From NCBI GenBank assembly GCA_030770545.1, contig CM061092.1, positions 20,461,501-20,525,500 on the forward strand: a DNA stretch of 64,000 bases. The letters are read 5' to 3'. Positions within the stretch are counted from its first letter, which is position 1, and each line of letters begins with the position of its first letter. Both the position numbers and the translations under genes were made by a program. The notes beneath the pieces are model-generated. The model did not search any database, was not told the origin of the DNA, and was given only the letters and a program-made list of their open reading frames with translations. Of the stretch, positions 24,102 through 35,820 are shown piece by piece. The stretch comes from Macropodus opercularis (taxonomy: Eukaryota > Chordata > Actinopteri > Anabantiformes > Osphronemidae).

Positions 24102-24970
24102 TGTGACAGTTTGGCCCTCCAGCCCCTGGAGGGCGCCCTTGTCCCCTTTTCTTCTTTGTGGGTTTTTGTTTCGTCCGTTTCCTGTCTCTGCTCGTTATTG
24201 TTTTCACCTGGTTTTGATTTCCTGTTTGTGTAGTATTTAAGTTCCTCTGTTTGTTTTCGGTTTGCTGGCTGATTAGTAGATGTTACCTTGCGTTAGTTGT
24301 GTTTGTACACTTGTGTTACTGGTTCCTACATGTTTTGTTCTTGTCATTTGTGTTACCATTCACATTTGAATTATCAAGATGTCTTTTCCTTTGAGAGTCG
24401 GAGTAAGTGTTGGTTTGTTGATGTCTGTATTTGTCTTTTGTGTTTCGATTTATGTAGTAGTAGTTATACGTATTCGTTTAGTCCAGTCAGTGTTTAGAGT
24501 TGTTTTGTCCCGTTCAGTGTGCTGTGCATGTGAGTATGTGTAGGCTTTGTGTTTCACGTTAAAGTGTATTCACCCCTGTTAAGATTTGTTTGTACCGTCT
24601 TTTAGTTTGGTAGTTTATGTGGGGTCTCGTTAGATGTTAAGAGTTGTCACCTTGTCCTTGTCTAGAGTCCTGTCGGTGTGATAGTCTGCCACTTATTTAT
24701 CTATTGTATGTTTTGGTTTATTATTATTTTGTGTAGCCACTTGTCTTCTCGTTTGTTCAATTAAAAATTGGTTAATCGTCCAACTGTTCTGTCCCGGGTT
24801 TGTGCAATTGGGTCCTATCCTTTTAGTCCTGTCGTAGTGGGCACAGGCTCTTGGCTGAGCAGCCCTTTAGTTTGTCTGGCGCCACCGTGTGGCGATATAA
24901 CGAGTCTGAACCAGGGGTTCAGGCATCTCCTGCCCCTGGGTGCAAGTGAGTTAAGTAGCGAGTTGTAACA
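24102..24970 (+). mobile_element. E1 5' LTR
   Basis: The LTR starts with TGTGACAG and contains a TATA-like TATTTAA at 24234-24240 with a putative start site about 25-30 bp later, near GGTTTGCTGGCTGATT. The polyadenylation region is near TTCAATTAAAAATTGG (24757 region). It ends in TTGTAACA. The GC-rich hairpin-like string CCTCCAGCCCCTGGAGGGCG sits near its 5' end. Confidence 0.9.
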
Positions 24971-26309
24971 GAATCAGCCAGCCAAAAACAGGACCCAGCC
25001 GACCCAGTTTTGTTTTTCTGCGCACAGGATAAGTTATGCTCGGCCCCGGAGTCTAACGAAGGATCTCCGGGGGCTTCGTTTGTTCCCTGTGCGCCGGACT
25101 GCGCACAGGATGATGGTTGTTCGACCCCGGAGAAGAGTGAGAGACCTCCGGGGTTCTCGTTTGTTCCCTGTGCGCCGGATTGCGCACAGGATGAGCCCTG
25201 TTCAGCCCCGGAGAATAGTGAAGGAACTCCGGGGATTTCTTTTGTTTCCTGTGCGCTGGTCTGCGCACAGGATGATGCCTGTCCTGCCCCAGAGGATCTC
25301 AAAGTGGTCGCCACCTCCTCGACCGTCCGCAACGATCCGCCTGGGTTCTTCGCCACGCCCTCATCCGTCCCGGAGCTCACCGCCGCGGAACCGCTCATCT
25401 CGTCTGTTTCGGAGCTCATCGCCACTGGCCAGCTCATCTCGTCTGCTTCAGAGTCTGGTGCCGCTGAACTACTCATCTCCTCTTCTGCGGAACCTGGCGC
25501 TGCCGCACCGCTCATCTCGTCTGCCGCGGAGCCCGGCGCTGCCGCACCGCTCATCTCGTCTGCCGCGGAGCCCGGCGCTGCCGCACCGCTCATTCCGTCC
25601 GCCGCGGAGCCCGGAGCTGCTGAACCACTCACCTCATCTGCCGCAGAACACCTTGTCTCGTCTGTCTCGGAGCTCACCGCTGTCGGCCAGCTCACCTCGT
25701 CTTCCTCGGAGCCCGGCGCCGCAGAACCACTCATGTCGTCGGCTTCTGAGTCCGGTGCTGCCGAACACCTCGTCTCGTCTGTCTCGGAGCCCGGCGCTGT
25801 CGAGCCGCCTTCCTCGTCCGCCTCGGAGCCCGGCGCTGTCGAGCCGCCTTCCTCGTCCGCCTCGGAGCCCGGCGCTGCCGAGCCGCCTTCCTCGTCCGCC
25901 TCGGAGCCCGGCGCTGCCGAGTTACCCACCTCGTCCGTCCCGGAGCCCGGCGCTGCCGAACCGCTCCCCTCGTCCGTCTCGGAGCTCGGATCAGCGTTCC
26001 GGTTACGTCCTGTCTTGCCGGCCTCAAAGGTCGTCAAGCCGTTTGCTTGGCCATGTCTCTTTCGCCGCCGGCCACCAAGGGGTTTTCGTCCGGCCGTTTG
26101 GGAGCCAGAGGCCCCGTTTTGTCCCCAGCTGCTGCTGGATAGAGCATGTGCTCGCCTTCGCCCGCCGTGACGGGACACTTTCAGTTTGAACATTTTGAAC
26201 TATTCGTTTGACCTCGTTGAGGGCCTTTTGAGTTGGACAATTTTTTTGTGTTTGTTGGTTTGTTCGTTTCTTCGGGGCCGTCTGGGATCCGGCCTTGGGG
26301 AGGGGGCTC
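24971..26309 (+). other. E1 interior, GC-rich repeats with overlapping long frames
   Basis: The first part has repeats of about 117 bp, each with CTGTGCGCCGG near a CGCACAGGAT motif. The rest is a 36-54-bp-type repeat around CGGAGCCCGGCGCTGCCGAG. Long frames are open on both strands: plus 25010-26170 (386 codons, CAPDCAQD and PGAAEP repeats), plus 25080-26189 (369 codons, RSPALP repeats) and minus 26193-24919 (424 codons, SAAPGSEADEE repeats). Because stop codons are rare in such GC-rich repeats, openness alone does not prove coding. I recognise none of the products. If translated, the plus frame is the one in line with the LTR promoter. Confidence 0.6.
24972..24982 (+). promoter_or_regulatory. 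E1 self-priming primer binding site
   Basis: AATCAGCCAGC, one base after the 5' LTR, is the exact reverse complement of GCTGGCTGATT at 24264-24274, close to the predicted RNA start. This is the arrangement known from the Tf1/sushi group, where the 5' end of the transcript folds back to prime its own reverse transcription. I recognise no tRNA-type primer site at this place. Confidence 0.6.
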
Positions 26310-27178
26310 TGTGACAGTTTGGCCCTCCAGCCCCTGGAGGGCGCCCTTGTCCCCTTTTCTTCTTTGTGGGTTTTTGTTTCGTCCGTTTCCTGTCTCTGCT
26401 CGTTATTGTTTTCACCTGGTTTTGATTTCCTGTTTGTGTAGTATTTAAGTTCCTCTGTTTGTTTTCGGTTTGCTGGCTGATTAGTAGATGTTACCTTGCG
26501 TTAGTTGTGTTTGTACACTTGTGTTACTGGTTCCTACATGTTTTGTTCTTGTCATTTGTGTTACCATTCACATTTGAATTATCAAGATGTCTGTTCCTTT
26601 GAGAGTCGGAGTAAGTGTTGGTTTGTTGATGTCTGTATTTGTCTTTTGTGTTTCGATTTATGTAGTAGTAGTTATACGTATTCGTTTAGTCCAGTCAGTG
26701 TTTAGAGTTGTTTTGTCCCGTTCAGTGTGCTGTGCATGTGAGTATGTGTAGGCTTTGTGTTTCACGTTAAAGTGTATTCACCCCTGTTAAGATTTGTTTG
26801 TACCGTCTTTTAGTTTGGTAGTTTATGTGGGGTCTCGTTAGATGTTAAGAGTTGTCACCTTGTCCTTGTCTAGAGTCCTGTCGGTGTGATAGTCTGCCAC
26901 TTATTTATCTATTGTATGTTTTGGTTTATTATTATTTTGTGTAGCCACTTGTCTTCTCGTTTGTTCAATTAAAAATTGGTTAATCGTCCAACTGTTCTGT
27001 CCCGGGTTTGTGCAATTGGGTCCTATCCTTTTAGTCCTGTCGTAGTGGGCACAGGCTCTTGGCTGAGCAGCCCTTTAGTTTGTCTGGCGCCACCGTGTGG
27101 CGATATAACGAGTCTGAACCAGGGGTTCAGGCATCTCCTGCCCCTGGGTGCAAGTGAGTTAAGTAGCGAGTTGTAACA
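26310..27178 (+). mobile_element. E1 3' LTR
   Basis: This 869-bp LTR is nearly identical to the 5' copy, starts TGTGACAG directly after the polypurine tract and is followed by the TCAGA duplication at 27179-27183. Confidence 0.9.
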
Positions 27179-27504
27179 TCAGACACCTCTGACTTCTTGA
27201 CCTGACTTCCTCGGCAGACAGAACAGTTGTCCAGCAATCGTAGGTTTGGTGGGTCAACTGACTCGGTTCCGTAGGAGACAGGTCAGTCATAAAGCAATCA
27301 TTGGATCGGTGTTTCAATTGAATTTGACTGTGCTGTTTGTGTTCCACAAGTGACACGGCATTTGTCCACCAATCGTAGGTTTCGTGATTCAGATGCCTCT
27401 GACCTCTAGACCTGACTTCCTCGGCAGACAGAACAGTTGTCCAGCAATCGTAGGTTTGGTGGGTCAACTGACTCGGTTCCGTAGGAGACAGGTCAGTCAT
27501 AAAG
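27179..27504. repeat. Satellite block 2
   Basis: About 4.5 monomers lie between E1 and E2 copy 1. A hybrid junction, GGTTTCGTGATTCAGATGCC, joins parts of two monomer types. The same hybrid lies directly left of the other two E2 copies, which shows common descent of the three sites. Confidence 0.9.
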
Positions 27505-29370
27505 TGTCACGATCGGCAGCCTGGCCGATCGGTCCCTTACTGGGTGAATCTCCACCCAGCGGAGTCACTCACCACACCCCTGTCATCACCACGCACCTGC
27601 CTGATTATCCTCACGTGCTCTGATTATTTTCACCTGGCTCATCATCTCTTACTTAAGTTCTTCCCACAGCTCAGTCCCTTGTCAGACCATCAACGTTGCT
27701 ACCCCGACATGCAAACCTCCGACGGACTTCCCCTTTTGCCACCGGTACCGTGAGGTTTCCTTTGAATCCTTGTTCTGATCGCCTGACGCTCACGACAGCG
27801 GTGGGTATTTTGACTGACTTTTACGCCAAGAACGCTGGGCTCTCGTCTTTGTGTCCTGAGGGATTTGCTACTCTGACTTGTCCACGAAACCTAAACTAAC
27901 TCTTCTTAGTTAGCGACGAGCGCCTTTGGTGCGCCGTGTGTTTGAGACTCTGTCACGCACTGTACACAGCCGGTTCGGCTCGCTTTGTGTTTTGTTTTGT
28001 TCTTAGTTTTGTCGCCTGGATTCTGCTGCCCTCCTGGTCTCCTCTCCACTGTCACGGCTGGCAGAAGATCCGGAGGACTCCGGAGACCTGACAGCCACCA
28101 ATCTTGACCTTGCCAGGTCATCCAGACCCTTTTTGATTTGCTGGATGCGATCCCTGAGATCCAGGACTCCCAGACCCGCATCTCCACACTGAACTGGGTT
28201 ACAGATTTTTACTCAGCCTGCCCCTGGTTAAAGACCCATACAAGGTTCCCTGAGCTTCTGACCATACAGGTCAGACTCAGAAGGAGGGAGGCACCCCGTC
28301 CTCAGTCTGCTCCCTCGCCACGTCGCCAGTCTGCCCTCTCGTCACGACGACAGCCTGCCCTCTCGCTCGTCCCATCCACACCAGAACGACCTGCCGCACC
28401 CTCACAGTCCCAGGCCACCTCTCCGGTCCTCTGTGCTGGCCACGTGATTCTCGGCTCGTGCCGGACGCCGGAGATTGCCCCTCGTCTCTTCCCCTCTGAG
28501 GGCCGCCGTATCTGGCAGGAACTGAAGCATCAGGGGGACCCTCTCCACACTCCTCCGGTTCCCCCCATCCCGGGTCCCAAGTCTCGGCCTCATTCTCGAC
28601 ACCACCCAGAACCTGCTGTTCGTGCTGCTTCACGCCACCCAGAACCTGCTGTTCATGCTGCTCTACGCCACCCAGAACCTGCTGTTCCACGCCATGCTAG
28701 GACCACGGACTCATACCACCCGAGCCTCCCTGCTGCTCCTCGCCTCTCCTCTCCTGAGCCTCTGCCCAATCAGGAGGAGCCGATGGCCCAGTCGGGTCCG
28801 CGGCGGACATTTCCCCAGTTCCTGGCCTATTGGGCCTCCCTTCGGGCCCGCGCCCGCGCAAATCTTGCCACCTCCTCAGGCCATGCAGACTTGGACCATG
28901 TCCGCAGCAGCAGCCACAGACGCCGGCCGCCTAGGTTCCCCTGCCGCCGCAACCACCGGTGACACTGGCCACCCTGGGCTTTACGCCGCCGCAACCACCG
29001 TCGACGCCGACCACCCAGGCTCTCACACCACGAGTTTTCTGCTTCAAGCGTTTCCCGACCATGTTCTTATCCTCGCCATGTTCCTCAAGGTGTCCTGGTA
29101 TTGTGCGGCCTGGAGGGTCCACACAGGTTCCTTCCGGCTCCGGCGACCCCAGGAGGGGTCTGCCTTTTGGTTCCTGGCTCTGGCGACCCCAGGAGGGGTC
29201 TGCCTTCTGGTTCCTGGCTCTGGCGACCCCAGGAGGGGTCTGCCTTCTGGTTCCGGGCTCTGGCGACCCCAGGAGGGGTCCGCCTTCTGGTTCCGGGCTC
29301 TGGCGACCCCAGGAGGGGTCCGCCTTCTGGGTCCGGGCTCTGGCGACCCCAGGAGGGGTCCGCCTTCTGG
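27505..29370 (+). mobile_element. E2 copy 1: captured LTR-element fragment (1,866 bp)
   Basis: It begins TGTCACGATCGGC, close to the start of the gypsy LTR at 49444 (TGTCATGATCGGC), and has an 8-bp hairpin (CGATCGGC at 27510-27517 with GCCGATCG at 27524-27531). A TATA-like TTACTTAAG follows near 27650. No second LTR and no target duplication are present. The left edge lies after GTCAGTCATAAAG and the right edge at ATTGGTGGTTCAG, positions that are not adjacent in the satellite. The interior carries a 33-bp repeat (3 units) and ends in six 40-bp units around GGCGACCCCAGGAGGGGTC. Confidence 0.8.
28138..28962 (+). CDS. E2 copy 1 open frame, 274 aa, unknown
   Basis: The frame starts MLDAIPEIQDSQTRISTLNW and is rich in Pro, Arg and Ser later. 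It contains RHPEPAVRAA repeats encoded by the 33-bp unit (3 here, 7 and 6 in the other copies). The first 45 residues look like a folded segment; the rest is low-complexity. It could be a Gag-like remnant because it sits where gag would follow an LTR, but no zinc knuckle or other marker is visible. The frame is kept open in all three copies, though recent copying alone would explain that. Confidence 0.35.
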   Translation: MLDAIPEIQDSQTRISTLNWVTDFYSACPWLKTHTRFPELLTIQVRLRRREAPRPQSAPSPRRQSALSSRRQPALSLVPSTPERPAAPSQSQATSPVLCAGHVILGSCRTPEIAPRLFPSEGRRIWQELKHQGDPLHTPPVPPIPGPKSRPHSRHHPEPAVRAASRHPEPAVHAALRHPEPAVPRHARTTDSYHPSLPAAPRLSSPEPLPNQEEPMAQSGPRRTFPQFLAYWASLRARARANLATSSGHADLDHVRSSSHRRRPPRFPCRRNHR

Positions 29371-32300
29371 ATTGGTGGTTCAGATACCTCTGACTTCTTG
29401 ACCTGACTTCCTCGGCAGACAGAACAGTTGTCCAGCAATCGCAGGATTGGTGGGTCAACTGACTCGGTTCCGTAGGAGACAGGTCAGTCATAAAGCAATC
29501 ATTGGATCGGTGTTTCAATGGAATTTGACTGTGCTATTTGTGTTCCACAAGTGACACGGCATTTGTCCACCAATCGTAGGTTTCGTGATTTCATTGACTA
29601 TGTCTCTGTGAGTTGAGTTCCTCAGGAGACAAAACAGTGTTTCACCAATCGTAGGTTTCGTGATTTCATTGACTATGTCTCTGTGAGTTGAGTTCCTCAG
29701 GAGACAAAACAATGTTTCACCAATCATAGCTTTGGTGTTTCAGATGCCTCTGACCTCTAGACCTGACTTCCTCAGGAGACAGAACAGTTGTCTACCAATC
29801 GTAGGATTGGTGGTTCAATTGAGTCCGTTCCTTAGGATACAGGTCAGTTGTCAGCCATTCATTGAAACACTTGTTCAAATGATTGTTACTGTGTTGTTTG
29901 TGTTCCGGAAGGGACAAAGCATTCGCCCACCTATCGGAGGATAGGTGTTTTTAATAACGCTTTGTTGTTTTTGAGTTTGTCGAGGTACAGAGCAGTCGTC
30001 GGTGGTTCCATTGACGCCTACTACTTGACCTGAGTTACAGAGGGAGCAGAGCAGTTGTTCTCCAGTCATTGAGTTGGTGGGTGAAATGTCTCTGGCTCTT
30101 TTCCTTGTGTTCCTCAGGTTATAGAGCAGTGGTCCACCAGTCGTAGGATTGGTGGTTCAGATCCCTCTGACTTCTTGACCTGACTTCCTCGGCAGACAGA
30201 ACAGTTGTCCAGCAATCGTAGGTTTGGTGGGTCAACTGACTCGGTTCCGTAGGAGACAGATCAGTCACAAAGCAATCATTAGATCGGTGTTTCAATGGAA
30301 TTTGACTGTGCTATTTGTGTTCCACAAGTGACACGGCATTTGTCCACCAATCGTAGGTTTCGTGATTTCATTGACTATGTCTCTGTGAGTTGACTTCCTC
30401 AGGAGACAGAACAGTTGTCTACCAATCGTAGGATTGGTGGTTCAATTGAGTCAGTTCCTTAGGAGACAGGTCAGTTGTCAGCCATTCATTGAAACACTTG
30501 TTCAAATGATTGTTACTGTGTTGTTTGTGTTCCGGAAGGGACAAAGCATTCGCCCACCTATCGGAGGATAGGTGTTTTTAATAACGCTTTGTTGTTTTTG
30601 AGTTTGTCAAGGTACAGAGCAGTCGTCGGTGGTTCCATTGACGCCTACTACTTGACCTGAGTTACAGAGGGAGCAGAGCAGTTGTTCTCCAGTCATTGAG
30701 TTGGTGGGTGAAATGTCTCTGGCTCTTTTCCTTGTGTTCCTCAGGTTATAGAGCAGTGGTCCACCAGTCGTAGGATTGGTGGTTCAGATACCTCTGACTT
30801 CTTGACCTGACTTCCTCGGCAGACAGAACAGTTGTCCAGCAATCGTAGGTTTGGTGGGTCAACTGACTCGGTTCCGTAGGAGACAGGTCAGTCATAAAGC
30901 AATCATTGGATCGGTGTTTCAATGGAATTTGACTGTGCTGTTTGTGTTCCACAAGTGACACGGCATTTGTCCACCAATCGTAGGTTTCGTGATTTCATTG
31001 ACTATGTCTCTGTGAGTTGAGTTCCTCAGGAGACAAAACAATGTTTCACCAATCATAGGTTTGGTGTTTCAGATACCTCTGACCTCTAGACCTGACTTCC
31101 TCAGGAGACAGAACAGTTGTCTACCAATCGTAGGATTGGTGGTTCAATTGAGTCAGTTCCTTAGGAGACAGGTCAGTTGTCAGCCATTCATTGAAACACT
31201 TGTTTAAATGATTGTTACTGTGTTGTTTGTGTTCCGGAAGGGACAAAGCATTCGCCCACCTATCGGAGGATAGGTGTTTTTAATAACGCTTTGTTGTTTT
31301 TGAGTTTGTCAAGGTACAGAGCAGTCGTCGGTGGTTCCATTGACGCCTACTACTTGAACTGAGTTACAGAGGGAGCAGAGCAGTTGTTCTCCAGTCATTG
31401 AGTTGGTGGGTGAAATGTCTCTGGCTCTATTCCTTGTGTTCCTCAGGTTATAGAGCAGTGGTCCACCAGTCGTAGGATTGGTGGTTCAGATACCTCTGAC
31501 TTCTTGACCTGACTTCCTCGGCAGACAGAACAGTTGTCCAGCAATCTTAGGTTTGGTGGGTCAACTGACTCGGTTCCGTAGGAGACAGGTCAGTCATAAA
31601 GCAATCATTGGATCGGTGTTTCAATGGAATTTGACTGTGCTATTTGTGTTCCACAAGTGACACGGCATTTGTCCACCAATCGTAGGTTTCGTGATTTCAT
31701 TGACTATGTCTCTGTGAGTTGAGTTCCTCAGGAGACAAAACAGTGTTTCACCAATCGTAGGTTTCGTGATTTCATTGACTATGTCTCTGTGAGTTGAGTT
31801 CCTCAGGAGACAAAACAGTGTTTCACCAATCGTAGGTTTCGTGATTTCATTGACTATGTCTCTGTGAGTTGAGTTCCTTAGGAGACAAAACAGTGTTTCA
31901 CCAATCATAGGTTTGGTGTTTCAGATACCTCTGACCTCTAGACCTGACTTCCCCAGGAGACAGAACAGTTGTCTACCAATCGTAGGATTGGTGGTTCAAT
32001 TGAGTCCGTTCCTTAGGAGACAGGTCAGTTGTCAGCCATTCATTGAAACACTTGTTCAAATGATTGTTACTGTGTTGTTTGTGTTCCGGAAGGGACAAAG
32101 CATTCGCCCACCTATCGGAGGATAGGTGTTTTTAATAACGCTTTGTTGTTTTTGAGTTTGTCGAGGTACAGAGCAGTCGTCGGTGGTTCCATTGACGCCT
32201 ACTACTTGACCTGAGTTACAGAGGGAGCAGAGCAGTTGTTCTCCAGTCATTGAGTTGGTGGGTGAAATGTCTCTGGCTCTTTTCCTTGTGTTCCTCAGGT

Positions 32301-35300
32301 TATAGAGCAGTGGTCCACCAGTCGTAGGATTGGTCGTTCAGATACCTCTGACTTCCTCGGCAGACAGAACAGTTGTCCAGCAATCGTAGGTTTGGTGGGT
32401 CAACTGACTCGGTTCCGTAGAAGACAGGTCAGTCATAAAGCAATCATTGGATCGGTGTTTCAATGGAATTTGACTGTGCTATTTGTGTTCCACAAGTGAC
32501 ACGGCATTTGTCCAGCAATCGCAGGTTTCGTGATTTCATTGACTATGTCTCTGTGAGTTGAGTTCCTCAGGAGACAAAACAGTGTTTCACCAATCGTAGG
32601 TTTCGTGATTTCATTGACTATGTCTCTGTGAGTTGAGTTCCTCAGGAGACAAAACAATGTTTCACCAATCATAGGTTTGGTGTTTCAGATGCCTCTGACC
32701 TCTAGACCTGACTTCCTCAGGAGACAGAACAGTTGTCTACCAATCGTAGGATTGGTGGTTCAATTGAGTCAGTTCCTTAGGAGACAGGTCAGTTGTCAGC
32801 CATTCATTGAAACACTTGTTCAAATGATTGTTACTGTGTTGTTTGTGTTCCGGAAGGGACAAAGCATTCGCCCACCTATCGGAGGATAGGTGTTTTTAAT
32901 AACGCTTTGTTGTTTTTGAGTTTGTCAAGGTACAGAGCAGTCGTCGGTGGTTCCATTGACGCCTACTACTTGACCTGAGTTACAGAGGGAGCAGAGCAGT
33001 TGTTCTCCAGTCATTGAGTTGGTGGGTGAAATGTTTCTGGCTCTTTTCCTTGTGTTCCTCAGGTTATAGAGCAGTGGTCCACCAGTCGTAGGATTGGTGG
33101 TTCAGATACCTCTGGCTTCTTGACCTGACTTCCTCGGCAGACAGAACAGTTGTCCAGCAATCGTAGGATTGATGGGTCAACTGACTCGGTTCCGTAGGAG
33201 ACAGGTCAGTCATAAAGCAATCATTGGATCGGTGTTTCAATGGAATTTGACTGTGCTATTTGTGTTCCACAAGTGACACGGCATTTGTCCACCAATCGTA
33301 GGTTTTGTGATTTCATTGACTATGTCTCTGTGAGTTGAGTTCCTCAGGAGACAAAACAGTGTTTCACCAATCGTAGGTTTCGTGATTTCATTGACTATGT
33401 CTCTGTGAGTTGAGTTCCTCAGGAGACAAAACAGTGTTTCACCAATCGTAGGTTTCGTGATTTCATTGACTATGTCTCTGTGAGTTGAGTTCCTTAGGAG
33501 ACAAAACAGTGTTTCACCAATCATAGGTTTGGTGTTTCAGATACCTCTGACCTCTAGACCTGACTTCCCCAGGAGACAGAACAGTTGTCTACCAATCGTA
33601 GGATTGGTGGTTCAATTGAGTCCGTTCCTTAGGAGACAGGTCAGTTGTCAGCCATTCATTGAAACACTTGTTCAAATGATTGTTACTGTGTTGTTTGTGT
33701 TCCGGAAGGGACAAAGCATTCGCCCACCTATCGGAGGATAGGTGTTTTTAATAACGCTTTGTTGTTTTTGAGTTTGTCGAGGTACAGAGCAGTCGTCGGT
33801 GGTTCCATTGACGCCTACTACTTGACCTGAGTTACAGAGGGAGCAGAGCAGTTGTTCTCCAGTCATTGAGTTGGTGGGTGAAATGTCTCTGGCTCTTTTC
33901 CTTGTGTTCCTCAGGTTATAGAGCAGTGGTCCACCAGTCGTAGGATTGGTCGTTCAGATACCTCTGACTTCCTCGGCAGACAGAACAGTTGTCCAGCAAT
34001 CGTAGGATTGATGGGTCAACTGACTCGGTTCCGTAGGAGACAGGTCAGTCATAAAGCAATCATTGGATCGGTGTTTCAATGGAATTTGACTGTGCTATTT
34101 GTGTTCCACAAGTGACACGGCATTTGTCCACCAATCGTAGGTTTTGTGATTTCATTGACTATGTCTCTGTGAGTTGAGTTCCTCAGGAGACAAAACAGTG
34201 TTTCACCAATCGTAGGTTTCGTGATTTCATTGACTATGTCTCTGTGAGTTGAGTTCCTCAGGAGACAAAACAATGTTTCACCAATCATAGGTTTGGTGTT
34301 TCAGATGCCTCTGACCTCTAGACCTGACTTCCTCAGGAGACAGAACAGTTGTCTACCAATCGTAGGATTGGTGGTTCAATTGAGTCAGTTCCTTAGGAGA
34401 CAGGTCAGTTGTCAGCCATTCATTGAAACACTTGTTCAAATGATTGTTACTGTGTTGTTTGTGTTCCGGAAGGGACAAAGCATTCGCCCACCTATCGGAG
34501 GATAGGTGTTTTTAATAACGCTTTGTTGTTTTTGAGTTTGTCAAGGTACAGAGCAGTCGTCGGTGGTTCCATTGACGCCTACTACTTGACCTGAGTTACA
34601 GAGGGAGCAGAGCAGTTGTTCTCCAGTCATTGAGTTGGTGGGTGAAATGTCTCTGGCTCTTTTCCTTGTGTTCCTCAGGTTATAGAGCAGTGGTCCACCA
34701 GTCGTAGGATTGGTGGTTCAGATACCTCTGACTTCTTGACCTGACTTCCTCGGCAGACAGAACAGTTGTCCAGCAATCGTAGGTTTGGTGGGTCAACTGA
34801 CTCGGTTTCGTAGGAGACAGGTCAGTCATAAAGCAATCATTGGATCGGTGTTTCAATGGAATTTGACTGTGCTATTTGTGTTCCACAAGTGACACGGCAT
34901 TTGTCCACCAATCGTAGGTTTCGTGATTTCATTGACTATGTCTCTGTGAGTTGAGTTCCTCAGGAGACAAAACAGTGTTTCACCAATCGTAGGTTTCGTG
35001 ATTTCATTGACTATGTCTCTGTGAGTTGAGTTCCTCAGGAGACAAAACAATGTTTCACCAATCATAGGTTTGGTGTTTCAGATGCCTCTGACCTCTAGAC
35101 CTGACTTCCTCAGGAGACAGAACAGTTGTCTACCAATCGTAGGATTGGTGGTTCAATTGAGTCAGTTCCTTAGGAGACAGGTCAGTTGTCAGCCATTCAT
35201 TGAAACACTTGTTCAAATGATTGTTACTGTGTTGTTTGTGTTCCGGAAGGGACAAAGCATTCGCCCACCTATCGGAGGATAGGTGTTTTTAATAACGCTT

Positions 35301-35820
35301 TGTTGTTTTTGAGTTTGTCAAGGTACAGAGCAGTCGTCGGTGGTTCCATTGACGCCTACCACTTGACCTGAGTTACAGAGGGAGCAGAGCAGTTGTTCTC
35401 CAGTCATTGAGTTGGTGGGTGAAATGTCTCTGGCTCTTTTCCTTGTGTTCCTCAGGTTATAGAGCAGTGGTCCACCAGTCGTAGGATTGGTGGTTCAGAT
35501 CCCTCTGACTTCTTGACCTGACTTCCTCGGCAGACAGAACAGTTGTCCAGCAATCGTAGGTTTGGTGGGTCAACTGACTCGGTTCCGTAGGAGACAGGTC
35601 AGTCATAAAGTAATCATTGGATCTGTGTTTCAATGGAATTTGACTGTGCTATTTGTGTTCCACAAGTGACACGGCATTTGTCCACCAATCGTAGGTTTCG
35701 TGATTCAGATGCTTCTGACCTCTAGACCTGACTTCCTCGGCAGACAGAACAGTTGTCCAGCAATCGTAGGTTTGGTGGGTCAACTGACTCGGTTCCGTAG
35801 GAGACAGGTCAGTCATAAAG
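29371..35820. repeat. Satellite block 3
   Basis: This is the 702-bp higher-order repeat array as in block 1. Within it, 31621-33236 and 33237-34852 form two consecutive near-identical 1,616-bp double units that share private variants (three AGGTTTCG monomers, CTTCCCCAGG, GTCGAGG). A unit with CAATCGCAGG next to E2 is also found after the other E2 copies. Confidence 0.9.

Larger units (their letters stand above)
24102..27178 (+). mobile_element. E1: intact non-autonomous LTR retrotransposon
   Basis: The element is 3,077 bp, with two 869-bp LTRs flanking a 1,339-bp interior. Target-site duplications TCAGA lie at 24097-24101 and 27179-27183, inside a satellite monomer that reads TTCAGAYACC when uninterrupted. 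The LTRs begin TGTGACAG and end TTGTAACA; the only difference I noticed is T/G in ATGTCTKTTCC (24382 region versus 26590 region). A purine-rich tract (GGGGAGGGGG) precedes the 3' LTR, which fixes the orientation. No gag or pol motif is present, so it must use enzymes made elsewhere. It is young by LTR identity. Confidence 0.9.

Noticed and set aside
24919..26193. 424-codon minus-strand frame in E1 as a gene
   Set aside because: It runs antisense to the LTR promoter and is open because the GC-rich repeat lacks stop codons in several frames.
28277..28690. Antisense frames in E2 with EQHEQQVLGGV repeats
   Set aside because: They are the opposite strand of the 33-bp repeat and change with its copy number; no independent support.
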